A model generated the notes under the pieces. The model made no database searches, was not told the origin of the DNA, and was given only the letters and a program-made list of their open reading frames with translations. From Candidatus Dormiibacterota bacterium (GTDB taxonomy: Bacteria; Chloroflexota; Dormibacteria; Aeolococcales; Aeolococcaceae): DNA of 43,717 nt. The translations under genes were made by a program, and so were the position numbers. Location: contig DASXNK010000117.1 in assembly GCA_036495095.1 (NCBI GenBank), positions 1-43,717 on the forward strand. The letters run 5' to 3'. This document shows, in pieces, positions 24,846 through 32,831 of the stretch (within the stretch, counting starts at the first letter, position 1; the number at the start of each line of letters is the position of its first letter).

Positions 24846-26918
24846 ATGGCTGCAGGTACAACAAGAGGGAGACGCTTGAAGCGTCTGCTCCCGATGCTGT
24901 TGGTTCCCGCGATGCTCGGGGCCGTCGCCCTGGGCGGGACACGCATCTCCTCGAACAAGCCGGTGTCGGCGGCGGGCGAGCTGCCGCTCGTTCCGCCGAT
25001 CTTCCACCTCAACGACGGACCGACGTGGTTCGACACCGGCGTCGACGTCGCCGGCTCCCACTCGCTGGCGGTGGCGCTCACCGGGACCACGGTGAAGTTC
25101 ATCGTCGGTCCCCCCGACACCCTCAGCGACCACGATCCCGACAGCGTGATCTGGCCGACCGGCGCAGCCGGCATGCCCTTCCATAACGATGGTGGCTTCA
25201 TCGGGGAGAAGTCGGTCACCCTGACCACCCCCGGTCTGTATGCATTCCAGTGCACCATCCATCCGTACATGCTCGGCGCCGTGCTGGTCATCGATCCCGC
25301 CTCGGCGGCCGATGGGACCCTGGTGCCCGACTTCGGCAAGATGCTGAGCGTCCGGGGCGTCGACAAGCCGATCCCCTCGGCGTCGGACTACATCTACCGG
25401 CTGGTCCGCACCTTCTTCATCATCACCAATGCTGAGAACTGGAAGCGGTACTACCCGGACAAGTCCGGCTCGTGGATGCCGCGCTACGCGCCTGCTCCGA
25501 TCATCGTGCACGACGCGAGCGGAACGCCGAACCTGATCCCGAACCTCGAGGCGTTCTTCCATCAGTACTTCCATGAGCCCATCGCGATCCCCGCGATCAC
25601 GGATGCAAGCCATCCGAAGGTCCCGGGGGTGGGTGAGGTGATGCAGTCCACCCAGATGGAGGAGCTGAACGAGAAGGCCTACCCGGGAACCGTGTCCTTC
25701 ATCGACACCAACTCCTGGCAGGTGGTTCGCAAGTTCGGCCTCCCCTCCATCAACAACGGCGGCGGCCTCGACAACCCCCACAACCAGTGGGTCAGCCGCG
25801 ACGAGAACACGGTCTACGCCGATGAGTGGTTCTCCAACAAGACCACGGCGTTCGACCGCTTCACCGGCCAGTTCCTGCGCCAGACGGTGGTGGGCCTCTC
25901 GCCCGCTCACGTCATGACCCGCAGCCAGACCGACGAGCTCGTCGTCGGCATCAACGGCGAGAACAAGCTGACCGAGGTCGCCCCTGGCGACAACGGCGTC
26001 GAGAAGAACTTCTCCGCGGTGCTCCCCGGTGAGGGCATCGCCCATCCGCACGCGCACTGGCTGAGCGCCGACGGCAACACCGCGGTCGCTCCGAACGCCA
26101 ATTTCGACAGCGCGTCGCTGTTCAACCTGAACGCCAGTGATCCGAACCTCTCGATCACCAAGCGGGCGTTCGTGGGCAGCGTCCCGATCGCGACGGCAAT
26201 GAGCTCCAACGCCGACCGCGCCTACTCGGCCGGTCTGATGAGCAACAACATCGTCTGCATCTCGACCGCCGGCCGCGCCTGCCACAGCGGCGGCAGCCTG
26301 GTCGACACCAAGAACATCTCGCTGACCAAGGGCTACGACTACGTGACCGGGTCGCAGGGCGGCGCCGGCACGGGTCTGCCCATCGTCTTCCCGCCGTTCA
26401 GCTCCGACGCGGGGCCCGCGGCGCCGGGCATCCTGCCCATCCAGAACGCGGTCAGCCCTGACAACAAGGTCATGGTCGTGGCCAACGCGGTCTCGGGCAA
26501 CATGGACGTCATCGACATCTCCAAGGACGAGGTCGTCAAGGTCCTGCCCTGCGATCCCGGCTGCCACGGTGTGAACTGGGGCGCCAAGAAGGGCGGCGGC
26601 TACTACGCCTACGTGACCAGCAAGTTCGCCAACGTCACCTCCGTGGTCGATCCCGATCCGGCCGGCACTGGCGACATCTCCGCTGCCACGGTCGTCGGCA
26701 AGGTCCTCACCGACATCGGGCCGAGCACCAAGACCGACGTGTCCCCGAAGAAGCTCCAGGGCCTGCGCGGGCAGTACACCCTGGACGGCATGGGTGGCCA
26801 GGGCGTGCTCGCTCTGCCGCTCGTCTACAACGGCTGGGTCCAGAGGCTCCCCGCGGGGCTCCGGGCCGGCCTCACCTGCCAGCAGCTGGATCCTCTGAAT
26901 CCCAGAGCCTGCGGCTGA
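24846..26918 (+). CDS. exported cupredoxin-beta-propeller copper protein
   Basis: This 690-aa extracytoplasmic protein has a signal peptide (basic RGRRLKRLL then a hydrophobic run to ~30). A plastocyanin-like domain (~45-150) carries type 1 copper ligands: C136, H139 and M142 in FQCTIHPYM, with H96 or H113 as the fourth. From ~275 the protein is a YVTN-type beta-propeller (GTVSFIDTNSWQVVRKF, NKVMVVANAVSGNMDVIDI). Histidines cluster at blade-like positions: H312 (PHNQW), H355 (PAHVM), H400/H402/H404 (AHPHAHW) and H574 (GCHGVNW). The histidine-lined propeller recalls the copper site of nitrous oxide reductase, although the cupredoxin is at the other end and no CuA pair is seen. The start is ATG 24846 with AGAGGA about 9 nt upstream. 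Early codons are unusually A-rich. The likely partner is the multicopper oxidase downstream. Confidence 0.8.
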   Translation: MAAGTTRGRRLKRLLPMLLVPAMLGAVALGGTRISSNKPVSAAGELPLVPPIFHLNDGPTWFDTGVDVAGSHSLAVALTGTTVKFIVGPPDTLSDHDPDSVIWPTGAAGMPFHNDGGFIGEKSVTLTTPGLYAFQCTIHPYMLGAVLVIDPASAADGTLVPDFGKMLSVRGVDKPIPSASDYIYRLVRTFFIITNAENWKRYYPDKSGSWMPRYAPAPIIVHDASGTPNLIPNLEAFFHQYFHEPIAIPAITDASHPKVPGVGEVMQSTQMEELNEKAYPGTVSFIDTNSWQVVRKFGLPSINNGGGLDNPHNQWVSRDENTVYADEWFSNKTTAFDRFTGQFLRQTVVGLSPAHVMTRSQTDELVVGINGENKLTEVAPGDNGVEKNFSAVLPGEGIAHPHAHWLSADGNTAVAPNANFDSASLFNLNASDPNLSITKRAFVGSVPIATAMSSNADRAYSAGLMSNNIVCISTAGRACHSGGSLVDTKNISLTKGYDYVTGSQGGAGTGLPIVFPPFSSDAGPAAPGILPIQNAVSPDNKVMVVANAVSGNMDVIDISKDEVVKVLPCDPGCHGVNWGAKKGGGYYAYVTSKFANVTSVVDPDPAGTGDISAATVVGKVLTDIGPSTKTDVSPKKLQGLRGQYTLDGMGGQGVLALPLVYNGWVQRLPAGLRAGLTCQQLDPLNPRACG

Positions 26919-26949
26919 CAACCTAGAATTTTAAACACCTGATCGCCTC

Positions 26950-26979
26950 GGGTGCCCGTCCCCGCCGGGACGGGCACCC
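26950..26979 (+). terminator. 13-bp hairpin after the cupredoxin-propeller gene
   Basis: GGGTGCCCGTCCC pairs exactly with GGGACGGGCACCC around a 4-nt loop, 31 nt past the stop. It is preceded by a short AT-rich stretch (GAATTTTAAAC) but has no T-tract after it. It may end the upstream transcript or protect its 3' end while allowing read-through to the oxidase gene. Confidence 0.65.
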
Positions 26980-27054
26980 AGACCCGCCGGGAAGACTTCC
27001 GCACCGGCTGCCCGGACGGAAGCCTTCAGACGGCCAGTACCAGCGAGGACGGAG

Positions 27055-28779
27055 ATGACGCGAATCCAGAGCACTGTCGACGCGACCTGCCGCAGATCAC
27101 CGCGGCGCGTCGCAGTCTCCCTGATGCTGATCGCCCTCATGGCCGTGGTCGCCGCAGCGGTGCGGCTGGCGCCCAGCCGCGCTCGGGCAGCCACGGCGGC
27201 GGTCACCATCATGGGCTTCAGCTACAAGCCCCAGGAGATCAAGATCAGCAAGGGCGACACGGTCACCTGGACCAACACGGAGACCAACCGCCAGAGCCAC
27301 ACCGTGATCCAGGACGACGGCGCCTTCAGTTCGGACGGACGCAGGACCAACGATCCCAACGCCGAGATCAAGCCCGGCTCGTCGTTCACCCACACCTTCG
27401 ACAGCGACGACACCACCTACGGGTACCACTGCCGGCTGCACACCTACATGACCGGCAAGGTGATCGTCGGCAAGGGCTCGCCCCCGGGCGCGCCGCCGCC
27501 GACCGAGGAACCCGCACCATCGCCCACGCCGGAGTCGGGGCCGCTGCCTCCGCTGCCGAAGCTGCCCCTGCCGCCGGGCTCCAGGCCTGCGAACCGCACC
27601 GCCGCGGCACCGGCGGTCGCGGTGCCGGTGGGCCGTCCGCAGCAGGCCGCCGCGCCTGCTGCGCAACCCGCCGCCTACCAGCCCACCGAGCTGCCCCAGG
27701 GCGTGTCCGGACCGGGCACGCTCGGTGACGGCACCCGCCTCGCCCCCTACACCACCGACAAGGACGGGGTGAAGGAGTTCAAGCTCCGGATGGCGCCGAT
27801 CACCTGGACAACGGCGCCGGGCAACACCCAGACCGCGTACGCCTTCAACGGCACCATCCCCGGCCCGGTGATCCGGGTCAACGAGGGCGACAAGCTCCGG
27901 CTGCTGGTGACCAACCAGCTGCCGGTGGCGACCAGCGTCCACTGGCACGGGATGATCCTGCCCAACGAGATGGACGGGGTCCCCGGCATCACCCAGCCGC
28001 TGATCTCACCCGGCGCCACCTACACCTACGTCTGGACGGCGGTGGCGACGGGCTCGCACTGGTACCACACCCACACGTCGGGCAGGGACGAGGGCCTCGG
28101 CCTCTACGGCTCGCTGGAGATCGTCCCCCGGACCGGCGACTTCCCCGCCGACCACGACTACCGGGTGATGATCGGCGACACCTACCTGGGCCTGGTGCTG
28201 AACGGCAAGGGCTTCCCGTACACCTACCCGCTCAGGGCCAAGGTCGGCGAGAAGGTCCACATCCGGGTCATCGACACCGGTGACCAGATCCACCCCATCC
28301 ATCTCCACGGCTTCCCCTTCCAACTGGTGGCGAGGGACGGGATACGCCTGGCCGTACCGGAATGGATGGACACCACGCTGATCGGCACCGGCCAGACCCT
28401 GGACCTCCTCTGGACACCGATGACGGCGGGCAACTGGCTGATGCACTGCCACATCTTCGCCCACGCCCACGACGACGCCGGGATGATGGGGCTGGTCACC
28501 GTGCTCGAGGTGGCTCCCTCCGACAAGCCGGTTGCGGGCGTTCCCCCGGCGCTGCCGGCGCTGCCGACTCCGAGCGCGATGCAGCCCTACGCTCCGCCCG
28601 CCGCTCCGGCTCAGCTGCCCCCCACCGGCCTGCCGCTGCTTCCCACGGGGACGCAGCTGGCGCCGCAGTCGGGCGGCATCCTCGGTGGCAACGAGACCAC
28701 CGTGCTCATCGCCGTCGGGCTCCTGGTCGCCTTCCGCCTCGGCGGGCGGTATGGCCGGCCACGCCGCGGCCAGGACTGA
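27055..28779 (+). CDS. cupredoxin-multicopper oxidase with LPXTG wall-sorting signal
   Basis: This 574-aa exported oxidase has a signal region (~18-46) and a plastocyanin-like domain (~48-138; H82, C126, H129 and M132 as type 1 copper ligands). A Pro-rich linker (~141-215) follows, then two multicopper-oxidase domains (~235-358 and ~370-487). The multicopper motifs are complete: HWHG (296-299), HWYHTH (335-340), HPIHLHG (413-419) and HCHIFAHAHDDAGMM (464-478). The domain count resembles two-domain laccase or copper nitrite reductase types with an added electron-entry cupredoxin. The end has LPPTG (521-525), a hydrophobic segment (~548-561) and a basic tail, which fits sortase anchoring. The start is ATG 27055, with GAGGA upstream. 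Probable roles are cuprous or metal oxidation, or a laccase-like activity. Confidence 0.88.
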   Translation: MTRIQSTVDATCRRSPRRVAVSLMLIALMAVVAAAVRLAPSRARAATAAVTIMGFSYKPQEIKISKGDTVTWTNTETNRQSHTVIQDDGAFSSDGRRTNDPNAEIKPGSSFTHTFDSDDTTYGYHCRLHTYMTGKVIVGKGSPPGAPPPTEEPAPSPTPESGPLPPLPKLPLPPGSRPANRTAAAPAVAVPVGRPQQAAAPAAQPAAYQPTELPQGVSGPGTLGDGTRLAPYTTDKDGVKEFKLRMAPITWTTAPGNTQTAYAFNGTIPGPVIRVNEGDKLRLLVTNQLPVATSVHWHGMILPNEMDGVPGITQPLISPGATYTYVWTAVATGSHWYHTHTSGRDEGLGLYGSLEIVPRTGDFPADHDYRVMIGDTYLGLVLNGKGFPYTYPLRAKVGEKVHIRVIDTGDQIHPIHLHGFPFQLVARDGIRLAVPEWMDTTLIGTGQTLDLLWTPMTAGNWLMHCHIFAHAHDDAGMMGLVTVLEVAPSDKPVAGVPPALPALPTPSAMQPYAPPAAPAQLPPTGLPLLPTGTQLAPQSGGILGGNETTVLIAVGLLVAFRLGGRYGRPRRGQD

Positions 28780-28801
28780 GCGGCGGGGCCGCTCCCTTCA
28801 C

Positions 28802-30298
28802 GTGACGCCCTCCTTCCTCGCTGTGGACGGCGCGGACCAACGGGTCCGCGCCGTCCCGAAACCCTGGCGGGTGGCGCTGGTGGCGCTCGCCCTCGCTGTG
28901 CTGGGCAGCCTCCTGACCCCGCTGCACGCCAGCGCCCACGCCTACCTGGCGGTGAGCAACCCGCGGACCGGCCAGCGGCTCGACACCGCTCCGACCGGGC
29001 TGCAGCTGCTCTTCACCCAGCCGGTGGCGCTCGCCCACAGCGGCGTGCAGGTGTTCACCGGGAGGTTCGAGCTGGTGCCCGGCGCGGTGGCGCGGGTCAG
29101 CCCCACCGGCACCAGCATCTCGGTCACCCTTCCGTCGCTGACGAACGGCGACTACGCCGCGATCTGGACGGTGATCTCCGCCGACGACGGACACCTCACC
29201 GACGGCACCATCGCCTTCTCGGTCGGCCCGGCACCCCCGCCCGGCAGCGCCGCCCCCGCGAAGGTGCTCGGCGTCGGCGGCCTGCCGACCACCGGCGGCG
29301 ACGAGCAGCGGCGGGACTGGCCCGGCACCCTGGCCAGCTGGCTCCTCCTCATCGGCCTCGCGATCGCCGGGGGCGGTCTCGCCGCCGAGCGCGCCCTGGC
29401 CGGGCCCGGCGGGGGCCGTCCCAGCTTCCGCCTCTCCACCCGCCACCTCGCCATCGCCATGCTGGTCGCGCTCGCCGGGTCGGTGCTCGCCTTCGCGGCC
29501 ACCGCGGGCCGCCTCCACGACGGCAGCGTGCTCGGCGGTTTCCAGCCGAGCACGTGGGGCGCCGCCTTCGCGGTGCGGGTCGGCCTCGAGAACCTCGCGA
29601 GCATGGCCCTCGTGCTCAACGCGCTGGGCGCGCTGATCCTCCTCCGCGACCGCCTCGTCTGCCTCGGGTCGGTGGTCGGCGCCATGGTCCTGGTGGGCAT
29701 GCGTGCCCACCCGGCGAGCGCATCGCCCTGGGGCGAGGCGGCGATCGTCCTCCACGTGGTGGTGGCGCTGACCTGGGTGGGCGCCCTCGGCTACCTGGCG
29801 ACGATGCTATGGACCCGCCGCGGGACCGCGCGCGACCCCGAGGTCGCGAGCGTGCTCAGCCGCTACGGGCGCCTCGCCCTGCTCTCGGTGCTCGCCATCG
29901 TGCTCACCGGCAGCGCCGCCGCGCTCACCCAGATCGGTTCGCCGGGACAGCTGCTCTCCACCACCTACGGGCGGCTGCTCACCCTCAAGGTGGCGCTGGT
30001 CGCGTGGACCATGCTGGTCGCAACCCTCGGTCGCTGGCACGGCCTGCGCCCCGGACGCGTCGACGCCGTCGCGGTGGGCACCGTGCTCCGCGCCGAGGTG
30101 GCCGGCGTGCTCCTGGTGCTGTTCACCACCGCGGCGCTCGCCAACGTGGCCCCGCCGCCGCCGCTGGCCGCGGCGCCGGCGGTCGCCGCCGGAGGCGTCG
30201 CGACGGTGGTGCTGCTGCTGGTCGGCGCCGCGATGGCCGCGGCGGTGGCGCTGGTGACCGTGCCGATGCTGCGCGGCCAGGCCCGCGCGGGGATCTGA
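28802..30298 (+). CDS. second CopC-CopD fusion protein
   Basis: This protein is 498 aa from GTG 28802. Alternative GTG starts at 28871 or 28880 would remove about 25 residues. A signal peptide (ALVALALAVLGSLLTPLHASA) is followed by mature HAYLAV, with histidine first as in CopC. The CopC domain (~45-145) has SADDGHLTDGTIAFSV, the second copper-ligand region. About eight hydrophobic helices form the CopD part (HVVVALTWVGALGYLATMLW). It lacks the C-terminal beta domain of the fusion at 15277-17235. No clear ribosome site precedes any of the candidate starts. A perfect hairpin overlaps the first codons of the longest version, which favours a later start or a regulated one. It is the last gene of the cupredoxin cluster. 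Confidence 0.82.
   Translation: MTPSFLAVDGADQRVRAVPKPWRVALVALALAVLGSLLTPLHASAHAYLAVSNPRTGQRLDTAPTGLQLLFTQPVALAHSGVQVFTGRFELVPGAVARVSPTGTSISVTLPSLTNGDYAAIWTVISADDGHLTDGTIAFSVGPAPPPGSAAPAKVLGVGGLPTTGGDEQRRDWPGTLASWLLLIGLAIAGGGLAAERALAGPGGGRPSFRLSTRHLAIAMLVALAGSVLAFAATAGRLHDGSVLGGFQPSTWGAAFAVRVGLENLASMALVLNALGALILLRDRLVCLGSVVGAMVLVGMRAHPASASPWGEAAIVLHVVVALTWVGALGYLATMLWTRRGTARDPEVASVLSRYGRLALLSVLAIVLTGSAAALTQIGSPGQLLSTTYGRLLTLKVALVAWTMLVATLGRWHGLRPGRVDAVAVGTVLRAEVAGVLLVLFTTAALANVAPPPPLAAAPAVAAGGVATVVLLLVGAAMAAAVALVTVPMLRGQARAGI
28825..28856 (+). terminator. perfect 14-bp hairpin after the multicopper oxidase gene
   Basis: GGACGGCGCGGACC pairs with its exact reverse complement around an AACG loop, 46 nt past the oxidase stop. 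It falls within the 5' end of the longest CopC-CopD reading, so it may terminate, attenuate or simply mark a wrong start for that gene. Confidence 0.6.
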
Positions 30299-30318
30299 GG
30301 AGGAGGCTCCTCCTCCTC
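30297..30318. terminator. bidirectional hairpin between convergent genes
   Basis: GAGGAGGAG and CTCCTCCTC form a 9-bp stem with a 4-nt loop. It begins inside the stop codon of the CopC-CopD gene and ends at the stop codon of the convergent lipoprotein gene. The symmetry suits termination in both directions. Confidence 0.6.
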
Positions 30319-31163
30319 TAGGTCCCGACGTTGCCGCAGAGCACCGGGTCGAGCACCGCGGGCTGTTGCGGGGTCATCCCGATGAACCACTGGTTGAGCG
30401 GGATGCCGGCGATGCCGGGGATCATCGTGGTGCTCACCGCATGCCCCCTGGCGTCGGCGGTCAGCGCCGCCAGGGGGTGCAGCACCGGACCCTCGCCCTC
30501 GCAGTTGCCCTTGCGGAGCTGTGCGTCGCGGGTGCTCCCCGGGGTGAGCCCGGTGGCGTCGAGAACCACCTTCAGCTGGTCTCCGGCGACGGTGAGGGTG
30601 GCCGCCCCCGCCGCCTGGGCGTCGGGGCCTCCGGGCGGCACCACCACGCTGAGCCCGGCGGTGATGACCCCCTGGCTGACCGGGTTGTCGAGGTCGCCGC
30701 AGAGCACCTCGACGTTCTGGTCGGCGGCGGCGGTGCCCCGGTAGACGGCCAGGTACCAGCCGGTCGCCGGGATCTCCGTCTCCCTGGCGTTGTTCACCGT
30801 GGTGGTGGTGTCGGCGATGCTGTTGGCGGCGAACACCAGCGGGTCCAGGGGGTGGACGACGGTGCCGGCGTGGGCGCAGCTCCCGCTCATCAGCCGGGCG
30901 GGACGGGTGCTGCCCGGCGCCAGTCCGGCCACCCTGATCTCGACGGTCAGCTGCTTGGCCGCGGGCTGGATGCCGATCACCGCCAGCCCCGCGGGGAAGT
31001 GGCGCAGCTTCACCGGGACCGGCCCGCCGGTGGTCGGGACCGGGGTGTTCGTGGCCGCCGCCGGGGCGGTGCCGGTCAACGGGGCGGCCCGCTGCGAGCC
31101 GTCGCTGCAACCGGTGGCGAGGCCGCTGAGGAGGGCGAGGGCGACGGGCAGGGGGAGACGCAT
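30318..31163 (-). CDS. lipoprotein with two internal repeats
   Basis: This 281-aa predicted lipoprotein has a signal with the lipobox LATGC (Cys19). After a Thr/Pro linker the protein consists of two related halves of about 110 residues. Corresponding segments are LAPGSTRPARLMSGSC...VVHPLDPL and LTPGSTRDAQLRKGNC...VLHPLAAL, each followed by a Thr/Val strand region and a cysteine-containing end (VLCGDL, VLCGNV). This CHRD-like layout, a duplicated beta domain with one disulfide each, suggests a binding protein at the cell surface; ligand unknown. The start at ATG 31163 has no ribosome site, and GACACT lies 6 nt upstream. It is divergent from another lipoprotein gene 97 bp away. Confidence 0.75.
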   Translation of the reverse strand: MRLPLPVALALLSGLATGCSDGSQRAAPLTGTAPAAATNTPVPTTGGPVPVKLRHFPAGLAVIGIQPAAKQLTVEIRVAGLAPGSTRPARLMSGSCAHAGTVVHPLDPLVFAANSIADTTTTVNNARETEIPATGWYLAVYRGTAAADQNVEVLCGDLDNPVSQGVITAGLSVVVPPGGPDAQAAGAATLTVAGDQLKVVLDATGLTPGSTRDAQLRKGNCEGEGPVLHPLAALTADARGHAVSTTMIPGIAGIPLNQWFIGMTPQQPAVLDPVLCGNVGT

Positions 31164-31248
31164 CCGACCAGTGTCGCCACCCCGACCCGGCGGCGTCATT
31201 GTGCGGGGCGCCACAGCCGGGGCCCCGACGGGCGCGGTGCGGCGGCAC

Positions 31249-31260
31249 TAGACTGGGGCC
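31249..31260 (+). promoter_or_regulatory. TAGACT -10 element for a leaderless lipoprotein mRNA
   Basis: TAGACT is followed by GGGGCC and then ATG 31261. The divergent gene has the similar GACACT at the same 6-nt distance from its own ATG. Confidence 0.4.
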
Positions 31261-31845
31261 ATGACCGTGGTCAGATGGGGGGTGGTGACGGCTGTGGCCG
31301 CGCTCACCGTGGCGCTCACCGGGTGTGGCCAGGCCGCGGCCAGCCCGCCGTCGAGCAGCGCCGTGCCCGCCGCCGTCGGCAGCGCCTCGGTGCCGGTCGC
31401 CGTGGCCCCATCCGCCACCCCGTCGCCGGCGGCGCCGACCTCGCCCGGGGCGGCGTCGCGATGCACCGCGGGGGAGGTGACCGCCGGCGCGTCGACCGAC
31501 CGCTCCGCCTACCGCGCCGGCGACCCGATCACCCTCACCACCACCCTCACCAACCACTCCGCCCAGCCCTGCAGCCTCGACGTCAGTCCCCGCGACCCCC
31601 AGTTCACGGTGAGCGGCGGCGGCGGCGAGGTGTGGCGCACCTGCGGGCCCGGCCAGAGCTGCCCGCTCTACGAGCGGCTCGTCGTCCTCCCCGCCGGGGG
31701 GAGCCGCACCGAGACCACCTCGTGGAACCAGCACACCTGCGACGCCTCGAGCTGCCAGGGCCCGCCGCCGCCCGCGGGCGCGTACCACGAGACCGCCACC
31801 TGGGGCGACCTCGGCTCGGCGTCGGCCCCCTTCACCGTCGGGTAG
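31261..31845 (+). CDS. lipoprotein with BsuPI-like (intracellular proteinase inhibitor) domain
   Basis: This 194-aa predicted lipoprotein has signal MTVVRWGVVTAVAALTVALTGC with Cys22 for lipidation. A Ser/Pro/Ala-rich spacer runs to ~65. The C-terminal domain (~68-194) has the BsuPI pattern: TLTNHSAQPCSLDVSP, then PQFTVSGGGGEVWRTC, LPAGGSRTETTSWNQ, and the final PAGAYHETATWGDL. Six cysteines in this domain could form disulfides. BsuPI domains inhibit serine proteinases in some bacteria, but many relatives have only a structural role, so inhibition here is not shown. The start lacks a Shine-Dalgarno and probably gives a leaderless mRNA. It is convergent with egtD, 6 nt between stops. Confidence 0.78.
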   Translation: MTVVRWGVVTAVAALTVALTGCGQAAASPPSSSAVPAAVGSASVPVAVAPSATPSPAAPTSPGAASRCTAGEVTAGASTDRSAYRAGDPITLTTTLTNHSAQPCSLDVSPRDPQFTVSGGGGEVWRTCGPGQSCPLYERLVVLPAGGSRTETTSWNQHTCDASSCQGPPPPAGAYHETATWGDLGSASAPFTVG

Positions 31846-31851
31846 CCGTCG

Positions 31852-32829
31852 TCACACCCCCGATGCCAGCGCCAGCGCGAAGCGTTCGGCGGGGTCGGTG
31901 AACCAGGCGGCCAGCCGCATCGACGACTCGCCGAGGCACGTCTCCACCACCGCGCGGGTGAACTTGGCGCTGATCTCGGTGCGCAGGGTCTCGCCGGCCT
32001 CGAAGTCGACGCGCATGGCGGCGGCGGGGATGTCCACGGTCTGGGCGCCCTCCGAGCGCAGGTGCATCTCGATGCGGTCGAGGACCGGGTCGTAGAGGGC
32101 GACGTGGGTGAATGCCTCGGGGTCGAAGTCGGCGCCGAGCTCGCGGTTGATGACGTGGAGGACGTTGCGGTTGAAGGCGGCGGTGACCCCGGCGGCGTCG
32201 TCGTAGGCGGCGATGAGCTCGGCGCGGTCCTTGACCAGGTCGAAGCCGCAGAGGAAGGTGTCGCCGGGCTCGAGCAGGGCGCGCACCTCGTCGAGGAAGC
32301 GGCGCCGGTCGTCGACCTCGAGGTTGCCGATGGTGCTGCCGAGGAAGAGCACCAGCCGGCTGCCCAGCCGGGGGATGTGCCCGAGGTGGCTGCTGAAGTC
32401 GCCGACCATGCCGTAGACGGTGAGCCCCGGGTACTCGTCGACGAGCTCCCGGGAGGTGCGCTGCACCACCGTGTCGGAGACGTCGAACGGGGTGAAGCTG
32501 CGCAGCGTGCCCAGGCGGCGGCAGGCGTCGAGGAGCAGCCGGGTCTTGCTGCAGGAGCCCGCGCCGAGCTCGACCAGCGCCTCGGGCCGGGTGAGGGCGG
32601 CGATCTCGGCGGCGCGGTCACGGAGGATCGCGCTCTCGGTGCGGGTCTGGTAGTACTCGGGCAGCTCGGTGATCAGGTCGAAGAGGCGCGAGCCCTCCTC
32701 GTCGTAGAACCAGCGCGGGGGCAGCCGGCGCGGGCGCCGGGCCAGTCCCTCGCGGACGTCGGCGATCAGCTCGTCGCGGGCGTTGCGGCCCACCGTGTGC
32801 ACGGCGACGGTCAGCGGGGCGAGCACCAT
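31852..32829 (-). CDS. egtD: L-histidine N-alpha-methyltransferase EgtD
   Basis: EgtD trimethylates histidine to hercynine with S-adenosylmethionine, the first dedicated step of ergothioneine synthesis. The 325-aa length equals that of mycobacterial EgtD (about 321). Motifs: RWFYDEEGSRLFDLITELPEYYQTRTE, LVELGAGSCSKTRLLL (SAM-binding glycine loop), FLGSTIGNLE (the Asn-containing histidine-binding segment) and, near the end, ISAKFTR. The start is ATG 32829, two bases after the stop of egtB, so the genes are coupled. Cytoplasmic. It is the last gene of the operon. Confidence 0.95.
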   Translation of the reverse strand: MVLAPLTVAVHTVGRNARDELIADVREGLARRPRRLPPRWFYDEEGSRLFDLITELPEYYQTRTESAILRDRAAEIAALTRPEALVELGAGSCSKTRLLLDACRRLGTLRSFTPFDVSDTVVQRTSRELVDEYPGLTVYGMVGDFSSHLGHIPRLGSRLVLFLGSTIGNLEVDDRRRFLDEVRALLEPGDTFLCGFDLVKDRAELIAAYDDAAGVTAAFNRNVLHVINRELGADFDPEAFTHVALYDPVLDRIEMHLRSEGAQTVDIPAAAMRVDFEAGETLRTEISAKFTRAVVETCLGESSMRLAAWFTDPAERFALALASGV

Positions 32830-32831
32830 GG

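Noticed and set aside
24744-26921. A 725-codon minus-strand open frame
   Set aside because: Antisense to the cupredoxin-propeller gene, whose copper motifs and signal peptide are clear.
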